Shown: positions 6,927-9,575 of the stretch, in pieces
Position numbering within the stretch: the first letter of the stretch is position 1
Layout of the letters: each line of letters starts with the position of its first letter
Origin: a bacterium Ga0077546
GTDB taxonomy: Bacteria; Cyanobacteriota; Vampirovibrionia; Obscuribacterales; Obscuribacteraceae
Length of the DNA: 9,575 nucleotides
Direction of reading: 5' to 3'
Assembly: GCA_001464165.1 (NCBI GenBank)
Contig: LNEX01000329.1
Span: forward strand, 1-9,575
Made by a program: the position numbers and the translations under genes
The notes under the pieces: model-generated
Told to the model about the DNA's origin: nothing
Databases searched by the model: none
Seen by the model: the letters and a program-made list of their open reading frames with translations, nothing else

Positions 6927-8318
6927 TCAAGTTAACCGACTAAAGGTCACATTCAATATAGTTCCAACACCGCTTGACGGCGTCTCAATAGCCACAGTGG
7001 CCCGATGGGAGCGCGCGATTTCACGTACAATCGGCAATCCAAGTCCACTCCCCTGCTCCCCCGTTCCAAGAACGCGGTAAAAACGCTCAAAGACCTTTTC
7101 TCGCTCATCTATTGGAATGCCAGGCCCATCATCTTCAACCGAAAGCACTACCCCTTCATGCGCCAGCACACGCACGGTGACATGACCACCGTGACCAGTG
7201 TAGCGCAGGGCATTGTCAACTAAGTTCATCACAAGTTCGCTCACTGAGGCTGGATCGCCTTCAATCAAGGCTGGGCCATCGGCCCCTTCAAACGCTAGGT
7301 CAATATCCTTTTCTATTGCTACGTTGACTAAATCTGAGGCGGAGGCAGCCGCCACCTGATTCAAGTCGAAAGACTGTTTTGGCAAAATCGCAGCAGCATT
7401 AGGCTCAGCCTTGGCCAAGGCCAGTAAGCGATTAACAAGATGCGTCATACGGTTGACTCCATGATCAAGCTGAGTGACAGCCTGCTCCACTTCAGGAGCC
7501 TTAGCAAAGCCCTGTAGCAACCCTATATATGTCTTAAGCCCAGCTAGCGGCGTGCGCAATTGATGAGCGGCGTTGGCAACAAATCGGTTTTGGGTCTCAA
7601 TGTCACTGCGCAGACGACCCAGTAGCTCATTGATCGAATGAACCAGTGGACGCACCTCTTGTGGTGCACTCTCTGCCGAAAGCGGATGTAGGTCATGTTG
7701 CGACCGCCGCAATAGGGCTTCTTGCACATCTTTCAAGGGCTCAAGACCCCGGCCAATACCAGACCAAATTGCAATAGCGCCGAGCAGAATAAAGAAAATC
7801 TCTGGTGCCACCATACTCACAAGTAACTCTTGAGCAAAGCGTTTACGTGCCTTCAAAGTTTCAGCAACTTGCACAATAAAAGTCTCACCCGGGCTTTCGG
7901 CCTCTGGCACGGGAACAAGAATAGAAGCCACTCTAACGGCAGTGCCATCAATGACACCGTCACTGAAGACAGGCAGAGCAAGCTTTAGCTGCTTAGGTAA
8001 TGGCGGCATATTCTCGTCACCAGAAATACGCTCACGGTCAGGTGAAAGAATCTGATAATAGAAGCTATCGGTATTGTCGTGCCGGAGAATCGCGCGCACG
8101 TAGGAGGGCAAGTCAATTGAATATTGTCCGCCCTTGTGGCTCGTGCGAATAGCAACAGAGTCGGCCGAGTTCAACAACTCACGGTCGTAGGTGTCGTTAG
8201 CAAATGCCACAGACGTGTAGTAAGCAAACGCCGTGGAGCCAAGCCATAGTGCACTTAGAGGTAGAAGTAGCCAGGTTAGAAGCTGACCACGAATAGAATT
8301 ATTAACCGGTCTTTTCAA
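6927..8318 (-). CDS. Two-component sensor histidine kinase, TctE/QseC-like
   Basis: This is a 463-aa membrane sensor kinase. There is an N-terminal transmembrane helix (about 12-36) and an extracytoplasmic region (about 37-165) that resembles the TctE-type sensor domain. A second helix (about 166-188) is followed by a HAMP-like linker (GLEPLKDVQEALLRR, 191-205; EVRPLVHSINELLGRL, 221-236). The phosphoacceptor H-box is VANAAHQLRTPLAG (His252). The ATP-binding boxes are NLVDNALRYT (N, 365-374), VEDDGPGIP (G1, 394-402), FERFYR (410-415) and GSGLGLPIV (G2, 423-431). All catalytic landmarks are present. The start is a TTG at 8318-8316, directly after an in-frame stop. It overlaps the response regulator gene by 17 nt and has AGG upstream, so translation is probably coupled. 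The known TctE family senses tricarboxylates and QseC-like kinases sense other cues; the ligand here is unknown. The position suggests, but does not prove, control of the kdp genes. Confidence 0.93.
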   Translation of the reverse strand: MKRPVNNSIRGQLLTWLLLPLSALWLGSTAFAYYTSVAFANDTYDRELLNSADSVAIRTSHKGGQYSIDLPSYVRAILRHDNTDSFYYQILSPDRERISGDENMPPLPKQLKLALPVFSDGVIDGTAVRVASILVPVPEAESPGETFIVQVAETLKARKRFAQELLVSMVAPEIFFILLGAIAIWSGIGRGLEPLKDVQEALLRRSQHDLHPLSAESAPQEVRPLVHSINELLGRLRSDIETQNRFVANAAHQLRTPLAGLKTYIGLLQGFAKAPEVEQAVTQLDHGVNRMTHLVNRLLALAKAEPNAAAILPKQSFDLNQVAAASASDLVNVAIEKDIDLAFEGADGPALIEGDPASVSELVMNLVDNALRYTGHGGHVTVRVLAHEGVVLSVEDDGPGIPIDEREKVFERFYRVLGTGEQGSGLGLPIVREIARSHRATVAIETPSSGVGTILNVTFSRLT

Positions 8319-8970
8319 TCAGATAACCTAGGCCCCGCATAGTACGGATACTGAAGCCATCGCACTCTAATTTCTTGCGCAACCGATGCACAATAATCTC
8401 GATGGCATTATGAGTGAGGTCAGTATCCCAGCTGGTCAAATGATCTGCAATCTGATTTTTGTTGACCACCCGACCAGCCCGCTGGAGGAGCAATTCCAAA
8501 ACAGCTAGCTCCCGAGCGGAAAGGTCTATTGGGCTGTCATTGAGGAGCACCCGACGCGATGAGGTATTGAACTTGATTGGGCCATACACGAAGTCAGTAG
8601 TATTACCCCAACGGTCATTGCGAATTAAAGCTCTTACCCTAGCCATCAGCTCCGGCAACTCGAATGGTTTAGTCAAATAGTCATTGGCACCGGAATCTAG
8701 CCCAGAAACCCTGTCTTCCAGGCGATCTCGGGCCGTTAGCACTAAGACAGGCAAAGATTGGCCCCGGCTGCGCAAATTCCCTAAAACTTCCATACCATCC
8801 ATCTTGGGCAGACCTAAATCAAGGATTACCAAGTCATAGTCTGTGTATTTTAGAGCGTGGTCTGTGTCTGTTCCTGAGCGAACATGATCGACAGAAAACC
8901 GATTATTGCGCAGCGCGAGAGCTATACCTCCCGCCAGAAAATCGTCATCTTCTGCAAGCAATATTCTCAT
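8302..8970 (-). CDS. OmpR-family response regulator, TctD/QseB-like
   Basis: From ATG 8970-8968 the protein is 222 aa, the normal OmpR-family length. The receiver domain (1-115) shows the acidic cluster AEDDD (6-10), the phosphoacceptor Asp51 in LVILDLGLPKMDG, Thr79 in LVLTARD and Lys101 in YLTKPFE. The C-terminal winged-helix domain (about 127-220) has LSARELAVLELLLQ, HNAIEIIVHRLRKKL and the typical ending IRTMRGLGYLIEK. It should be phosphorylated by the overlapping downstream kinase and bind DNA as a dimer. ATG 8970 is chosen because family proteins begin at MRILLAEDD and an AAAGG lies 8 nt before it. The frame stays open upstream to a TTG at 9093, which would add 41 hydrophilic, Asn/Gln-rich residues. 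That start has no good Shine-Dalgarno sequence. Confidence 0.93.
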   Translation of the reverse strand: MRILLAEDDDFLAGGIALALRNNRFSVDHVRSGTDTDHALKYTDYDLVILDLGLPKMDGMEVLGNLRSRGQSLPVLVLTARDRLEDRVSGLDSGANDYLTKPFELPELMARVRALIRNDRWGNTTDFVYGPIKFNTSSRRVLLNDSPIDLSARELAVLELLLQRAGRVVNKNQIADHLTSWDTDLTHNAIEIIVHRLRKKLECDGFSIRTMRGLGYLIEKTG

Positions 8971-9321
8971 TTGGTCTACCTTTTCCGTACTCTTCTCAAA
9001 AGTCTTCTCAGTGCCTTTGTCATCGCTGACTTGAGCATTTGGTTGACGGTTATTTTGTTGTTCAGAGCCAAGATTGTTATCGAAAGTATTCAATGTTCTT
9101 TCGCTTCTGCTAACTACTTTATTGCACCTTCCGAGGGAAAAGCGCGTTAATTTTTACAATAAATGGCGATTCTTTCAGGCAGCTTGCATAGAAAGCAAAG
9201 TTGTCAATATGCATATTCAGCACTAATTGCAAGCATCTCATAAATTCCAGTGGCAGTCCTAATATAATGTCCGCTTGGCTGCAGCAGAAACTGGCGGCCC
9301 TTCTTGTTATTGGAGACTGAA
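8971..9321. other. Divergent intergenic region between the response regulator gene and ychF
   Basis: This stretch of about 350 bp has no convincing gene. On the minus strand 8971-9093 is open in the response-regulator frame and could be an N-terminal extension. The central part is AT-rich and holds a perfect 12-bp palindrome, AATATGCATATT (9206-9217). It is flanked by a 7-bp inverted repeat, GCTTGCA (9182-9188) and TGCAAGC (9228-9234). On the minus strand TTGACA (9207-9202) matches a -35 box, but no good -10 follows at 16-18 nt. A GCTGCAGC palindrome lies at 9278-9285. Confidence 0.6.
9263..9268 (+). promoter_or_regulatory. Probable -10 box of the ychF promoter
   Basis: There is a perfect TATAAT 53 nt before the ychF start codon on the plus strand. 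No good -35 box lies at the usual 16-18 nt upstream, and there is no extended TG motif. This is therefore a candidate based on the -10 alone. Confidence 0.45.
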
Positions 9322-9575
9322 ATGCTCAAGGCCGGTATCGTTGGTTTGCCTAATGTTGGCAAGTCTACTCTTTTCAACGCACTAACTGCTTCATATCAAG
9401 CAGAGAGTGCTAATTATCCATTCTGCACAATCGAACCAAACACTGGCATAGTCAAGGTGCCCGATGAGCGACTCGATAAGTTGAAAGAGTTAGTAAAACC
9501 CCAACAGGTACTGCCGGGAGTTTTCGAGTTTGTCGATATTGCCGGACTAGTGCGTGGGGCGAGCAAAGGAGAAGG
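9322..9575 (+). CDS. ychF: Ribosome-associated GTPase/ATPase YchF (5' part, cut off by window edge)
   Basis: The first 84 codons of YchF (OLA1 family) are present, from ATG 9322-9324, with TGGAGA 6-11 nt upstream as the ribosome binding site. YchF is a widely conserved cytoplasmic P-loop NTPase of the Obg family that prefers ATP and associates with ribosomes and stress responses. Visible motifs: P-loop GLPNVGKST (residues 8-16), the family-specific [10 protein letters not shown] (31-40), VPDERLDKL (46-54) and the switch [15 protein letters not shown] (72-84). These match the N-terminus of the family closely. The gene is transcribed divergently from the two-component/kdp cluster and has no evident functional link to it. 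Confidence 0.97.
   Translation, partial: MLKAGIVGLPNVGKSTLFNALTASYQAESANYPFCTIEPNTGIVKVPDERLDKLKELVKPQQVLPGVFEFVDIAGLVRGASKGE

Noticed and set aside
9202..9207. TTGACA on the minus strand as the -35 of the response-regulator promoter
   Set aside because: It is a perfect -35 hexamer, but no acceptable -10 follows at 16-18 nt. I could not support a full promoter.

Overview
This window holds a potassium-uptake (Kdp) operon on the minus strand. A two-component system sits upstream of it on the same strand, and the divergent 5' end of a ychF GTPase gene lies at the right edge. The order along the minus strand, from right to left, is: OmpR-family response regulator, TctE/QseC-like histidine kinase, a small membrane ORF with a strong ribosome binding site, kdpF, kdpA, a broken kdpB, kdpC, and kdpD, which runs off the left edge. 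The genes are packed tightly: RR/HK overlap by 17 nt, kdpF/kdpA share ATGA, kdpA/kdpB share TAATG, and kdpC/kdpD are 3 nt apart. This fits one transcription unit or two linked ones. ychF (9322 to the right end) faces the other way across a roughly 350 bp intergenic region.

The organism is a bacterium with mid-range base composition and a complete kdpFABC-D layout. The sensor/regulator pair resembles the TctD/TctE (QseB/QseC) type common in Gram-negative bacteria. I cannot assign a phylum from the sequence. An environmental, possibly candidate-lineage, genome is a weak guess.

The expected system is a high-affinity K+ pump. KdpA is the channel-like subunit with four selectivity-filter motifs. 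KdpB is the P-type ATPase, KdpC and KdpF are accessory subunits, and KdpD senses K+/turgor. Two things break the expected picture. First, kdpB carries an internal lesion at about 4124. The strongly conserved actuator-domain stretch between the ESGG after TGES and the WLIV strand is missing (about 14 codons by comparison with recalled E. coli KdpB), and the reading frame shifts. No single ORF therefore encodes the pump ATPase, although both halves are otherwise well conserved. Second, the operon contains three separate 12-nt-period tandem repeats. One lies in the kdpA coding region (Ser-Ser-Ser-Pro). One is degenerate and encodes the Lys/Ser-rich N-terminus of KdpB. The third copies the last codons and stop codon of kdpB six times in tandem ahead of kdpC.

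Regulation may be unusual. A TctDE-like pair leads into the operon from upstream, while the classical K+ sensor KdpD trails it. A short predicted membrane peptide with an ideal Shine-Dalgarno sequence lies just ahead of kdpF. The Shine-Dalgarno sequence can fold with the start region of that ORF.
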